Origin: Pezicula radicicola
Lineage: Eukaryota; Ascomycota; Leotiomycetes; Helotiales; Dermateaceae
NCBI GenBank assembly: GCA_003008705.1
Contig: PDUO01000002.1
Span: 1,444,898-1,508,897 of the forward strand
DNA: 64,000 bases
Reading direction: 5' to 3'
Positions within the stretch are counted from its first letter, which is position 1; the number at the start of each line of letters is the position of its first letter. A program made the translations under genes and the position numbers. Positions 24,580-36,649 of this stretch are shown here, piece by piece. Below the pieces are notes generated by a model that did no database searches, was not told the DNA's origin, and worked only from the letters and a program-made list of their open reading frames with translations.

Positions 24580-26139
24580 ATGGCCATGGTCGTAGCAAAA
24601 GCAAAAGATGAGGATTACACCATTAAGCCAGAGACCGTCACTCCTCCCGTTGACAGCAGCTCGTGGCCACTACTATTAAAAAACTACAATAACTGTATGA
24701 GCACGCAGAGACTCAGGCTGAGAGAATTTTACTAACATGAAATTCTTAGTACATGTCCGCACTGCTCATTATACCCCAATACCCAATGGCTGTAATCCAC
24801 TTAAGCGCGATCTTAAATCCTACATCAGCTCTGGTGTAATTAACCTCGACAAACCTTCGAATCCTTCCAGCCACGAGGTTGTCGCGTGGGTTAAGCGCAT
24901 GCTGAGAGTAGAGAAGACTGGCCACAGTGGTACACTCGATCCAAAGGTCACCGGATGTTTGATTGTGTGCATTGATCGCGCCACAAGACTTGTTAAGTCG
25001 CAACAAGGAGCCGGAAAGGAGTACGTCTGCGTTATCCGCTTGCATGACAAGCTCCCCGGCGGAGAAGCTCAGTTCGCCAGAGCTCTTGAGACCTTGACGG
25101 GTGCTCTATTCCAGCGTCCACCGTTGATCAGTGCTGTCAAAAGACAACTTCGTATTAGAACAATTCATGAGAGCAAGCTTTACGAGTTCGACAATGACAG
25201 GCATCTTGGTGTTTTCTGGGTCAGTTGTGAGGCGGGAACCTACATTCGTACACTCTGTGTCCATCTGGGATTGTTATTGGGTGTTGGAGCTCACATGCAG
25301 GAGCTGAGAAGAGTCCGAAGTGGTGCTATGGACGAGCAACAGAACATGGTTACCCTGCACGATGTGCTAGATGCCCAATGGATGCAGGACAATACCCGTG
25401 ACGAGTCGTACCTCAGAAGGGTTATCGCTCCTCTGGAAACCCTTCTCACCACATACAAGAGAATTGTTGTCAAGGATAGTGCGGTCAATGCAGTGTGCTA
25501 CGGTGCCAAACTGATGATCCCCGGTTTACTCAGATATGGTATGTTGGAATCTCAGGGTCTGAAATTCATCCGCTAACATTTTTTACAGAGGCTGATGTTG
25601 AGGTACATGAGGAGGTCGTCCTGATAACTACGAAGGGAGAGGCTATTGCTTTGGGTATCGCCCAGATGTCTACTGTTGAGATGTCAACTTGTGATCACGG
25701 GGTTGTTGCCAAGGTTAAGCGTTGTATCATGGAGCGCGACTTGTACCCAAGAAGATGGGGACTTGGACCTATCGCATCAGAGAAGAAGAAGATGAAGGCA
25801 GATGGCAAGCTTGACAAGTATGGCCGACCTAACGAGGCTACTCCTGCCAAATGGAATGCCGAATACAAGGACTTTAACGCCCCATTAGAAGGTTCAGTTG
25901 CTGCTCCTGTTGCGGAGATAACCTCCAAGGAAGATGTCGCAGCAGCCCCCGCAATCCCTGCCGTCGATGCCGATGTGTCAATGGTCAGCAATGGTGATGG
26001 AGAGTCGAAGAAGCGCAAGCGTCATGAAGGAGAGACTGCGGAAGAAAAGGCGGAGAGAAAGCGAAAGAAGAAGGAGAAGAAGGAGAAAAAAGCAAAGAAG
26101 GAGGGGAAGAAGGTTGAGGAGAGCGATGACAGCGAATAA
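24580..26139 (+). CDS. CBF5: H/ACA snoRNP pseudouridine synthase Cbf5 (dyskerin)
   Basis: Cbf5 is the catalytic subunit of nucleolar H/ACA particles, converting uridine to pseudouridine in rRNA and snRNA. The exons 24580..24694, 24750..25538 and 25589..26139 give 484 residues. The first intron has an ACTAAC branch site. Near-identity to the family is visible: [35 protein letters not shown] with catalytic Asp102, [49 protein letters not shown], then the PUA domain ([20 protein letters not shown]). The tail is the expected KKE/KKD-rich nucleolar extension. The start [18 protein letters not shown] is chosen over an in-frame Met 53 codons upstream because the family starts here. Confidence 0.98.
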
Positions 26140-26733
26140 GTTGGCTATTTTGCTTCAGGATTTTTCCCACCCAGGATACTCCTTTTTTTCATGTTGCATA
26201 GTTTTCTCTGGCGTTCGCTGTATCATACCGCCGGATAGGTCAAAAATAATGGCGCAAAGGGATTTCACTTCATCAGCTTTTCAATTGATGTCAGTGATAC
26301 CATTTCGTGACATCTATCCGGCCATAAAAAGAGATCTTCGCCGGCATTGCTGTATTAGGCTCGCCGAGCACAATGGCGCTTCCCAGCCACCCACCTTTAA
26401 GCATGGCTACATATCGACTAATTGTTACCAGTTAGTCTCCCCTACAGATTATCCGCCATCGGATTAAGACCGCTTGACTCACTGAGTTAATTCAAGCACA
26501 CAAGCAAAGATGCTATAGAGTAACGGATGAAAGTCGCAATATAAATGGCAGAATAGTTTAGATAGTAGTAGTCCAAGGACAAGAAAAGTCACCCTATTCC
26601 ATGTGATTTCCAATATCTCAGCATATCAAGTCGTCTTTTAGATAAACAAATATTCTGTTTCTTAGCAGCATCTTGACTAAAGACTTCTTACTTATTTTCC
26701 ACGGGAACTATTACATTGCGTCTCTATTCGAAG
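26140..26733. other. Intergenic gap between CBF5 and the M20 peptidase gene
   Basis: It holds the CBF5 3' flank and the M20 promoter. No conserved open frame or RNA gene was seen. Confidence 0.4.
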
Positions 26734-27993
26734 ATGAATGCAAAAGGCCTCCTCAAAGCGATCGATGATGATCTAGACTCACATATTGCCTTCCTTCGAG
26801 CGTTTGTTCAAGCTCCATCTCCTAATCCACCTGGAGATACACGAGTTGCAGCAGATGTAATCCTTCAGTATCTTCAATCCAAAGGAATCGATCCTGAAGT
26901 CATCGCTCCTCGCCCGGAGATGCCAAATATCGTCAGCGATTTCACTTGTGGGAGTAAAGACGGCCCACGACTTGTTATGAATGGACATATTGATGTTTTT
27001 CCAGTTGGAGATGGTGATGAATGGGCTCGTGAGCCATGGTCTGGCGATGTAGAAAATGGAAGACTTCATGGTAGAGGAACCGTGGACATGAAAGCCGGTA
27101 CAGCTGCGTCGGTCATCGCTTATACATATCTTCATCGACATCGGGAGTCTTTGAGAGGGAGTTTAGGTCTCTGTGCTGTTTCTGATGAAGAGACTGGTGG
27201 GAGATGGGGTGCTGTTTTTCTCCTTGATGATTGGAGATGGCGTGGTGATTGTATGATCAATGCTGAACCTGGATCTCTTAACACGATTCGATTTGGAGAG
27301 AAAGGAACGCTTCGTTTGAAGTTTACGATTAATTGTGTTGGTGCACATGGTGCGTATCTTCATCGCAGTCTAGGTGCTAATCGGATTGCTTCTTCGGTTA
27401 TTGTTGAGCTCGCAGAGGCTGTGGAAGCTATTGTTCCGGATCTCTCTCCTGAGTTGAAGGAGCATATGAGGAATGAGGATGTGAGGATGGCAGTTGATGA
27501 AGCTATGGGTAAGGGTGCTGCTGATATTATGCTTAAGGCTACCTTTAATGTTGGGGTTATCAATGGAGGTGCTAAGGTCAACATGATTCCGGATAAATGC
27601 GTTTTCGAGACTGATATCAGATTACCTCTTGGTTTGAAAGCAGATCAAGTCATGGACGTCATTCAAAAAGTCTTGAAGAATCACCCAGAGGCTTCGGTTG
27701 AGATTCAAGAAGCAGCAAGCAACCCCGCGACTATGTGCGATCATGATCACCCTATGGTGGATATTCTGGCTCGAAATGCAGAGACATTAACTGGCAAGAA
27801 ACCCGTTGCTATTCCGAGTCTTGGTGCAACGGATTGCAAACATTGGAGGTATAGAGGGATTCCTGCGTATGTTTTTGGCGTGAGTCCTGAGACTATGGTT
27901 TCTAGAGATGAGTCTGTGTCTGTGGATGAGTTTATCAAGGTTCTGAAGACACATGTGTTGGCTGCTTGGGAGTATCTTGGAGGAACTATGTGA
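26734..27993 (+). CDS. M20-family metallopeptidase/deacylase (ArgE/DapE type)
   Basis: This single-exon gene encodes 419 residues. M20 metal ligands are visible: MNGHIDVFPVGD (His85, Asp87), HGRGTVDMKAG (Asp118, bridging), SDEETGG (Glu152 general base, Glu153 ligand) and NAEPGS (Glu178 region), followed by the dimerisation-domain block GAHGAYLHRSLGANR. The C-terminal part PSLGATDCKHWRYRGIPAYV supplies the last His. Related enzymes include acetylornithine deacetylase and carboxypeptidase-like hydrolases. No signal peptide is visible, so a cytosolic enzyme is likely; the substrate is unknown. The ATG at 26734 is used; codons upstream begin only with TTG. The gene has no intron, unlike most neighbours. 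Confidence 0.9.
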   Translation: MNAKGLLKAIDDDLDSHIAFLRAFVQAPSPNPPGDTRVAADVILQYLQSKGIDPEVIAPRPEMPNIVSDFTCGSKDGPRLVMNGHIDVFPVGDGDEWAREPWSGDVENGRLHGRGTVDMKAGTAASVIAYTYLHRHRESLRGSLGLCAVSDEETGGRWGAVFLLDDWRWRGDCMINAEPGSLNTIRFGEKGTLRLKFTINCVGAHGAYLHRSLGANRIASSVIVELAEAVEAIVPDLSPELKEHMRNEDVRMAVDEAMGKGAADIMLKATFNVGVINGGAKVNMIPDKCVFETDIRLPLGLKADQVMDVIQKVLKNHPEASVEIQEAASNPATMCDHDHPMVDILARNAETLTGKKPVAIPSLGATDCKHWRYRGIPAYVFGVSPETMVSRDESVSVDEFIKVLKTHVLAAWEYLGGTM

Positions 27994-29104
27994 GAATAGA
28001 TGAAGGAAGGGTACGAAGTATGGTTTAAGCTGTCGTGGAAGTGTGAAAGGTTTGAATTGTGCTACCCCTCTGAAAATTATTAGTGCTACGGGTAGGGCAA
28101 CTGCGTGATTTGGAGTAGCTACAAATACAGCCCTGAGTTAGTTAGTCATATGATATGAACTGTGCAATAAAGGTGAGGAGGATTGAAGAATAAAACAAGC
28201 CGGTGGCCTACAAATGCTTTTACCCACTTACTGATATTGTCTTATGGATTTGTTGTCCGACTAGGGAGGGAGTCGCAGCGAGACGCAGGACATACATTAC
28301 TCACAGATCGTGGGGTTGTTTCTTCCAGAAGGTTGGTGGACCTAACAAGGCTAACATTCATATCTGACACCTTATAAGGCGGGCCTACCGAGCCTTAGCC
28401 GATCTAAGTCGGCGACTATCCAGAAAACCGGAAGCGACGAACGGACAATTGCATGTTTTCGAACTATTTATTATCCAATTTATACCATTTAGGAAGGCAG
28501 GATTTCCTAGCTCTAGCAGGTTACCATGATTTGAGAGTATTCAGATTTATGCGGTCTAAATGCCGTTGCCTCAGCCCCTTTTTCATCGTCGCTTAATGCT
28601 TTGGGACCCGGAAGAAAAGCCTAAAACGTAAAAGGCTTCGGCTATTAGAAGTCCATAAGGCAGAAACTCCATAAAACTCCATAAAACTCCAGAATTATGA
28701 TGTGCATAAGAAGGAGATATGCAAGCTCTTCACCTTTCATTTCCGGGGCTTCGCTCAATGAGAGTGCTTGCATTTCAAAGTCGGGCTCCGCCTTCGAGTA
28801 TCTTTCCCTCGACCCCTCGTATTCTTTCGTTTTTGTTTGTGCGGTAGATGCTTTGAGGGAGGAAGCTCCGAGATTATGGTGAACAGAGCAGCAATCCTTG
28901 GTGATCGGATGATTTGCTTGAGAAGATGAAGGGAGATCAGATTCGGCAGAGGTACCGAGTTTCTGGAGATGCTGGATTGTTTAAGTACTTGGGCTTGGCT
29001 CCTCTGTACTTTTGTTTGTATTCTAGTAACCTTACTGAGATTCTTCAGATCGTCCAAATTCCACTTTCTTTAATTTTTGACCTTTTGTTCGATTTCTCGC
29101 CAAT
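27994..29104. other. Intergenic gap with a small tandem repeat
   Basis: It is about 1.1 kb with no supported gene. Two exact copies of a 10-bp unit, ATAAAACTCC, plus a partial copy sit at 28661..28690. The last 250 bp is the peroxygenase promoter. Confidence 0.45.
28661..28690. repeat. Short tandem repeat, unit ATAAAACTCC
   Basis: Two perfect units at 28671..28690 are preceded by a partial unit (GAAACTCC). The repeat is too short to be more than a local duplication. Confidence 0.7.
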
Positions 29105-30147
29105 ATGAAGTCTTCATTCTTTATCGTTGCTGCTGTTTCTGCTGTTGCAGTTGCAGATTCAACTGTCTATCCTTTTGTAAAACCATGCGACACCGATCGT
29201 ACGTACTCGGAATTCCTGGGTGTTTTCTAATAAGAATTTATATTGACTGATTTGCTTTTTTAGTCCGTAGTCCTTGTCCTATGCTTAACGCCCTTGCGAA
29301 CCATAACTACCTTCCCCACGATGGTGTGAATATTTCAATGGCGGACCTAATTAGTGCCTTCGACCTTGCCCTCAATATGGCAGCCGATGCAGCGGAGTTG
29401 GTTGGAACAGTTGCTCTTACTACATCTACAACCGGAAACGCTTCTACGTTTAACCTCAATGATGTTGATGCACACAATAGTACGTATTTGTACTTAATGG
29501 CCCACAACCTAGCTCTTATTGACTAACCTTGAATCAAGTCATCGAGCACGACGGTAGTCTCAGCCGAGCTGATATATACTTTGGAGACAACCACAGCTTC
29601 AACACGTCAGTTTGGGAGGGTACAAAGGAGTTCTTCACTGAAGATGTCATCACTGTAGGCTTGACTAGGACATACGAGACTTGGTTTACTATCTGACACT
29701 TTACAGATCGAGACAGCAGCAAAGGCGAGAGCTGCCCGTCTTGCATTGGATGCAACTCAGAACCCCTCGTTTAACTTCACAAGGTACGTAGAATCCTTTT
29801 CGCTGTTTGCAGTCCCAACAAAGCCAATATGCTAACAAGCTGGAAATAGTTCAAACGCCCAAAATAGTCTAATCGAGTCTTCGCTGTACTTGAGCACTTT
29901 TGGAGATCCTGTTGCAGGTAATGCAACTACTAGTTTTGTGAACATCTTCTTTGGTAAGTTGATAAGTCCTTTGTCCTTATAAATGTACTGGAAAATGAAG
30001 AAGCCAACTAGAGACTAATTGCTTTGAATAACAGAGAATGAACGTCTCCCATTCGAGGAGGGATGGAGGGCACCAGATCAGAGATCTAACGTTAGCACTC
30101 TGCTTGCACTTGCCACTTTAGTTGCAGTGGCGACGGCTGAGTTGTAA
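29105..30147 (+). CDS. Secreted heme-thiolate peroxidase / unspecific peroxygenase (short type)
   Basis: The product belongs to the chloroperoxidase/peroxygenase family (Peroxidase_2), extracellular enzymes that oxygenate organic substrates with peroxide. Six exons are read: 29105..29198, 29264..29479, 29539..29654, 29707..29783, 29850..29953 and 30035..30147, giving 239 residues. A signal peptide (MKSSFFIVAAVSAVAVA) leads to the heme-ligand motif RSPCPMLNALANHNYLP with Cys36. IIEHDGSLSRADIYFGDNHS (Glu106-His107-Asp108) and ESSLYLSTFGDP (Glu177) follow, then FFENERLPFEEGW. The PCP/EHD/E pattern is that of short peroxygenases. There are six N-glycosylation-type sequons. The hydrophobic C-terminal end (LLALATLVAVATAEL) is unusual for a freely secreted enzyme. 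All junctions are GT-AG. Confidence 0.9.
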
Positions 30148-30979
30148 TCTAGAACTCTTGCAATGTAATATCAATATCAAGGTTACCCATGTCATCTATC
30201 TTTCTCGTAGCATGCTCAAAAGTGATGAAGGGCACAACGTTGTCGCCGTTCTTGCGCCAGTCTCCCTTCTGGTCGAGTTGAGCGTGTTGGAGGAAATGCG
30301 AACAGAAAATTCAGAGAAGTACGGGAATCCGAGGGGGGGGAGCTTGTAGTGACGCTAAATTGCTGGCTCCGAACTAGTATCTGTTCCTTCCCATTTTGTG
30401 TTGTGTTCCTAGTGCTTCAACCAAGTTCGTCACTTGCCACCAGTGGCCCAAATTTTGGAAGGCACGTACGGCGAGACTTTTCACTCGAAACACACTCACT
30501 AAAAGCTCCGCAACACTTGCCGCAGTGTATATCCTCGCCAATCCCACAACGCACCTTCCAACTTGGAATTACGCAACATTCCCTGCTACGGACATTTCGT
30601 TCTCACGATAAGCCTGCTGTCGACACTCAGCCTCGCAACACTTCTCTTCCTCGCGACACACCCTAACGCGCCAAAGCATAGACGCATGGGTAGATAGCAT
30701 CAAGACGGTTTGTAGATGCCTCCCTAGCCTTTTAATACTGATATTTTTCTACAAATTCAAGGATAGAAGTTTGTGCTCTGCTACTAACAGATGCAACAAG
30801 ACTAAAGACTATCCCAGTTTACAACGTATAGAAAGGAACTGACATAAGAACACAAGCCGCGAACAAAAATGGCAACTATGATACATGATCCAAGATGGCT
30901 CTCCTCATCCCCGAAAATGTGAACTGAAATGCATATATGCAAGTATAGAACAAAGATCCAGAAAATGGGTATAATGCAG
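30148..30979. other. Gap between peroxygenase and HET genes
   Basis: The interval lies between two convergent 3' ends. An open frame on the plus strand at 30396..30611 shows no recognisable motif. No other signal was seen. Confidence 0.4.
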
Positions 30980-32993
30980 TTAATGAATAACAAACTCCTG
31001 TGTCGCCAACCTCCCCTGTCTCAACAGCTCAATAGCCTGCCCATACATGAGGCCTTGAACATAACACTCACCAACCAAGACATAAAAATCGTCCACCTTC
31101 CTCAAAAGCACAGGAAACTCACAGCCAAATAACACACATATTAAATCTCCTTTCTTCATTGTAAGAGGGCCCAGTCCAATATATCCTCTCTTCGAAATAA
31201 TGAGATGCCTGTTCAAAACATTGCCTGGGATGGCTAGAGTCTGCAAATCTTCTTTACTCCAGCTTTTGGTTCGAAATACCTCCCATCCTTCAGCGGAATC
31301 GCGTCCATAACCTAGGATATCATCTAGGAATAATGTGCGAGCATATGCTTCGACTATTGTACCGCCAGCGATGTAATTGTCCCCTTTATTCGGATAAGAT
31401 TTTTGGAGTTTGGCGGTTTTGCTGGAGGATCTCCCAATATTCATGTTAGAGAAGCTCTTTTGTAAAGCTGTGATGCTCTTGAAATTCCGAGAGTATCCCT
31501 TCGACGACTGTTTGTAGGCTTCTTGGCAAGCTTGAGACACATCGAAGACCGTTCCTCCGTTTAGCGTTCTGCAGTCTCCGAGGTTCCTGAGGACTGCAAT
31601 GTTCCAGGAGGAGAAGTCGCAGAGGTCATAGCTGAGGCTTTCTAAGAGAAATGGCTCCCCTAGGTCCTGAACAATATCAACACAAGTTCCTGTGGCATGG
31701 AGAATGGCTGGGGATATCCCGATAGAAGCAGCTGCAGAGATCCCGTCGTTGGCGGTGAAGGGCCTAGGGCATGGGCCCGCGACCTGGCCATATATATCCG
31801 TGCGATCAGTATTGTTCAGAGAGGAGCCTTCGAGTAGTTCCGAGAATCGATCGGTTACCGTCGATGGAGAATTGCCCCAGTCTGGGACCCAAGAAGGCCA
31901 GCTGCTCTTCTCGGGCTGGACATATTTGCGACGAATACAGATGGGATCGAGGCTATTCCGAGCTCGAATAGAATGTTCAACCAGGTTTCGGTAAACATCA
32001 ACCAAGGTAGCTGACTTGTAATCTGGCTTTAAGTAGTCTTCATCTTCGGCGATGTCTGTTGCTAGTCCATAGAATGCGTATACCGAGTCCCGCGGGTCCG
32101 TTGCCTTCAGGAACCGACCAGTTGCAACCAGAATTGAAAAGGGAACGTTTCCGCCTGCCTTGACCATATTGCAGATGCGAGCTTGAACTAGGAATGCATA
32201 ATGACCATCGCGTTCTGACTTTACTAGTGACAATTCGGAGGAGAGGCATATAACAACATAGAGTGTTTTTGAAAATGTAGCCCATGGCATGGAGTCAGAA
32301 CCACAGTGAACCACAACATTCTGCACCGAAAGCGGAATTAGCAAGAAGTATACGAGCATACTATATCTGTAGACTTTCCTTTGACACGGCCACTTCTTGG
32401 ACAACCCAAACTCTTGTGAACCAAGGTCTTTCGAGAACATCATCAACCAGTGCTGTGAGGCCTTTTCGAGACGACTTTTTATTAAACTTGCTTAGAAGTT
32501 CTGGCACTCCAGGACCGCGAAGGCTCCCATCTTTGGTGACATCGTTTCGAAAGTGGTCTTCGAGGGTCGTCATTTGCATCAGCTCAAAAGCAGATCTGCT
32601 TTTTGGCGTAGCTTCTCCTAACCAAATAACCGTCTTTGCGGCAGTCTCGTACACACGCCTCATCAAAAGCACTTGGGATGATTTCTCGTCCTCATTCTTC
32701 TGGTCGATACATATGGCGTCAATCCACAAAACTCGAGGGCGGTCTGAATGCAGATGGCGGAGAGCCGTTGCAAGATTGGCAGTTACAGTAAACGGAATGT
32801 TGTCCAAATAAATTTCTGAGGTTATGGTGGCAGAACCCCAAACGTAAGAAAGAGCTTCATATGGCGGAGCATCGAGCAGCGAAGCTGGTGCAAGGCTACA
32901 AGAGATTGCTTCTCGCCCAGGGTAGATAGTGACCAGCCGTATTTCGCATCTTTCATTGTCTAAAGATATAGGTTTATAATTATACGATGACAT
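30980..32993 (-). CDS. HET-domain protein (heterokaryon-incompatibility type), splice site abnormal
   Basis: The N-terminal 190 residues are a HET domain: YEALSYVWGSA, VTANLATALRHLH, RVLWIDAICIDQKNEDEKS, QVLLMRRVYETAAKTVIWLG and RPWFTRVWVVQEVA. Such proteins take part in allorecognition and regulated cell death in Pezizomycotina. The second part (TDPRDSVYAFYGLA, WPSWVPDW) is the usual C-terminal extension. The two halves, 32379..32993 and 30980..32320, are in different frames. The only junction giving a normal HET alignment (VSK joined to NVVVHCG) removes 32321..32378, which begins GAAAGT instead of GTAAGT and ends GTGCAG. A standard GT donor nearby (GTATGC at 32364) leaves a stop. The gene may use a rare GA-AG intron or be inactivated by a donor mutation. 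Spliced length is 651 residues. Confidence 0.75.
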
Positions 32994-34820
32994 GACTTAG
33001 AACTAGATTAGAATGATGCAAAATTCGAACGCAACACCAGACAACTATCTTAACATCACCCCTTACAGTAGTTCTACATTTTGAAGTTGAACAGACGCCA
33101 TAAGTATAATTTTTGAATATTGTGGAGTTTCAAACTTAGATAATCGCGCGGCTGTTTGAAACTCTCAGAATTGGAGGCCATGTGCCTCCTTGGCGGTCCA
33201 CTTAGAGGTTCTACGAGAAGGCTTCTCGAGTAGGGTTGAATTATCCGCTCGAAGCGCCGGGGACCTTTCCCGTGCAGCGTCGGTTGAACGCTCCCGCCCC
33301 AAAGCAGCCGACCCAAAACGGTTTCTTGCATATGTTTTGTGGCAGGGCGATAGTGCTGGTCAAGCACCCTAGCAAAATGAAGTTCTCTTGATGCAGAGCC
33401 ATTGAAGCACAGCAGTTGAACTCGTCTTGGGTGAAAGTTCACGTGCTGTACTCCGAACGTGGGTATTGTATCCGCAGACAGTTGGAAAAAACAAATTCAA
33501 CCTGGCTTGTCTCTAGCACCTGTCAAAATATTAAGCCACCAAAACTAGAGCAATTACATCCTGCAACTTGCGGGAATACCCGTTGATGGTGGTGTGCTGA
33601 AGCAGATAAAGGTCCATCTCGAGAGATCACAATCAAGATCTCGAAATTGGCAGGTCGTCGTACTCAGGCTGGTCAGGCTACGAATCCTGGCTATAATATT
33701 GATAGTATGCAGCTTTCATCACGCCCGTGATCAAGATCGCAAGCTGACTGATGGCTTAATAGACGCAGCACTGCAACAGCAAGCAACGGCAAGGTCGTGA
33801 TGCGTCAAGTTCCTTTCTCCGACAGGACCGACGCGCCGGTACCGATCCTCTTCGTGCCAGGGCTGATGATAACGCATTTCATTTCTTTGGACTTTTGAGT
33901 TTACTCTCTCTGCTCATGTTGGATTGTTGGACTGCAAGATACCCTTTCAGGCTGTTATAGAGGGGTTGTAAATGCCGTTGGAAGGCACTGAGCACACGGC
34001 AATGAGGACGCCCGTCCTTGCGCCACATTAGACGACATACCGTGTACTTCGTATGTACATGGGTATATACGAGGGCGCCTAAAAAGCGCTCCCATTCTGG
34101 TGATTGGTCTTTTGTTTCTCCGGTTTGGCTGGCCTTCTTCCGACCTGCATCCAGTTACATCCATCATTCCAACAAACGGTCTGGCAGATCAAGAAGCATG
34201 ACAGCACCAGAATTCGCAATTTTCTGTGATGGTTGCAAGAAATATCCAAAAATCTGACCATTTCGACGTGACCAGGCCGCGGGTCAACGGTTTTTATGCA
34301 CCTCATTGGCCTGAAGTTCTGTCATACTTCAGCAGATTCAAGCATATGCCACGACCCGACACCACGGTTGCTGGCGACTAGCCATCATGGCGGAGTACGG
34401 TTAATTGAGATGGCGAGTATCTGACTGGTTGGGCTTGTAGGCCGTTCAATCAAGAGACATGGTAGCACAGTATCCCGCAGCTCACTCCAGAGGATCAGTG
34501 GACCCGCAAGAGGGACGTCTGCACACACACTTCTAGATGTTGGTGGCTACCTCGACACCGAGTTGGTGCAGCGAGTGCCGTATATGATGTTGGTTTTTAT
34601 TCTATGAGGAGTCTTTTTCTTTCACCTTACTTACCCCCTCCTCCTGCTGCTTTCTGCTCAAGAGTTAGAATTGCTTTGCCACAAAATCGCTGTCTTTGCA
34701 ATTTCCTCGCGAGGCTGTTCAGCAATATACCTAGCCAGAGCTTCCGGGGTCCGGTATGAGCTTCTACTTTCCGCAATCTTCGAATCCCGTTCAGGCACCC
34801 TCAGCCTTTCGACCATAAAG
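32994..34820. other. 1.8-kb gap between HET and a membrane protein gene
   Basis: The interval is between two divergent genes, so it contains both promoters. CACGTG is present at 33440..33445. Short open frames in it show no conserved motif and are not called. I see no intact mobile element. Confidence 0.4.
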
Positions 34821-36649
34821 ATGACCATTTTATCTGTGCTCTTAGCCTTGCTGGCCTGTGAAGCGTCCCAAACCTGGGGATTGCAAGTAGCCCCCAACTC
34901 AGCCTGTTCTTCTGTATGCCTGGACGACCCTTCACAAGACATTTCGGACCCCAATGTCTCCAATACCAATGGCTCTGATATCGTTTGCAACGACATTGAC
35001 TATCAGAATACCGCTGTAGGAAGCAAGTTCAAGCAGTGTATTAGCTGCTTGCAGAACAGCACTGCGTCAGATTCTGGGGAGACTGACACTGAATGGTTTC
35101 TCTGTAAGTATTATGGTCTCCTTACGGCTTTTCGGATTCTCAGACTTACCTCTTGCATTAGACAACATCCGCTATGCTTTCGATACTTGCATATTTGGAT
35201 ATGCAAATACAACACACCCAATATCAACACCATGCTCCACAGATACTGTCTGTGCGCCTCTGCAACCTGCTCTTGAAGCTAGTATGGAAAGCCCATCTAG
35301 CGGGACACAATACGCATACTGTTCTGCAAACAACAATCTGTTTCTAGGCTCAGCTCTGCAACCGTGTATTAGCTGCTTCAAGCAGAATGACAATGAGGCC
35401 TACTTCGCCAATTGTTAGTCCTACCTCTTCTTTTAGCACGCATTTGAAAACTTACTAAGGACACTCAGTTCTCGTTGCACTCCAGGGTGGCTGTGTCCAG
35501 CAACCGAAAATCGGGTCTCTGATCGGTCTGGACGGCACCTTATTTTCCTCAGTGCCTGTCAACATAACATCGCCCATTACGCCAGGTGCAAAATCCCACA
35601 AGACACTGAGCATTGGTGCTATCATTGGAATTGCTGTTGGTGGTGTTGCTTTGTTGCTCATAATCGCTGCTGTAACATTCGTCTGCATTCGCAAACACCG
35701 CGACAGGCGGCGAATTAGTCACTACGTATCCAAACTCGATGAACGCCACGGCAACAGAAACATCTCTGTGCCAACTCAAGGTGCTTACACAGCACCTTTA
35801 GCACCTGCCTCACCCCCTTGGGAGGATCTCGCTCTGCAGAAAATGCAGATACCCACACTCAATCCCGAATCGAAGCCCAAAGCAACATTTCTTGGAAAGG
35901 AAAACTACCGTGCTGCAGATCAGCACTATGAGCGACAAAAGACGCGGCAACAACAACAAGCGCTAGCTCAGGGACTGGGGTTCATTGACATAAGCCACAG
36001 TCGTAGCTATAGTCCAACACGAGATGTATTTTCGGAGCCGCCAGCGCCAGCATATACACCCTCAAGCCGTTCGCCTTCAGAGCGTCTGCCTGATCTACCT
36101 ACGCCTCCCGTACCCTCACCCCCAGTACCTTCACCGCCAGGTTCCGGACGAGGAAGCATAATTCGAACGACAACCTTTGTTCCCTACTATAACTCTAATC
36201 CTGTGTCACCCATCGAGCCCTCCCCAACCTCCTCTCCACCAGTCTCAGGTTCAACAGCCAAACGTTCCTCTGCAACAACAATAAGTACCACACGCAGCTC
36301 TAAAAAATCGCCAATCATCGGATCGGGTCTCCCCAAAGAACCCAGTCCTAGATCCCGTAACTTCAATAATCCAGGAAGACAACGCTACCATTATCGAGAT
36401 CTGAGTGCAGGTCGAGGAAGCACAAGTATTGGTCCTTTCGAAACAGGGTCCACAAGTGCTCCTATGTCAATATCTGGCCCAATGGTTTCAGCTGCTGGTC
36501 GCTTTACCGAGGAAGAAGACTTAAGAGCTAGGGCTTATGATCAAGGGATTGGTGGATGGAAGGACCCGATGAATGAAAGCGCTATTAAGGAGAGGGACAG
36601 TGAGGATAGTGATGACTCAGGTCCTGAGATGTGGCCTGGGAGTTATTAA
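34821..36649 (+). CDS. Cysteine-rich single-pass membrane protein, paralogue A
   Basis: The exons 34821..35103, 35162..35413 and 35469..36649 encode 571 residues. A signal peptide (MTILSVLLALLACEASQTWG) precedes a cysteine-rich ectodomain with paired-Cys motifs: ACSSVCLDDP, IVCNDIDY, KQCISCLQ, DTCIFGYANTT, STPCSTDTVCAPLQ, YAYCS, QPCISCF and GGCVQQP. A transmembrane helix near 226-250 (IGAIIGIAVGGVALLLIIAA) follows, then a basic stop-transfer segment (RKHRDRRR) and a 320-residue cytoplasmic tail. The tail is proline- and serine-rich (PTPPVPSPPVPSPPGSG) and acidic at its end. The topology is that of a cell-surface sensor, but no function is known to me. It is paralogous to the convergent gene at 37985..39447. 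Confidence 0.85.

Noticed and set aside
30349..30666. Overlapping ORFs between peroxygenase and HET
   Set aside because: They are low-complexity frames with no conserved motif, in a convergent 3' region.
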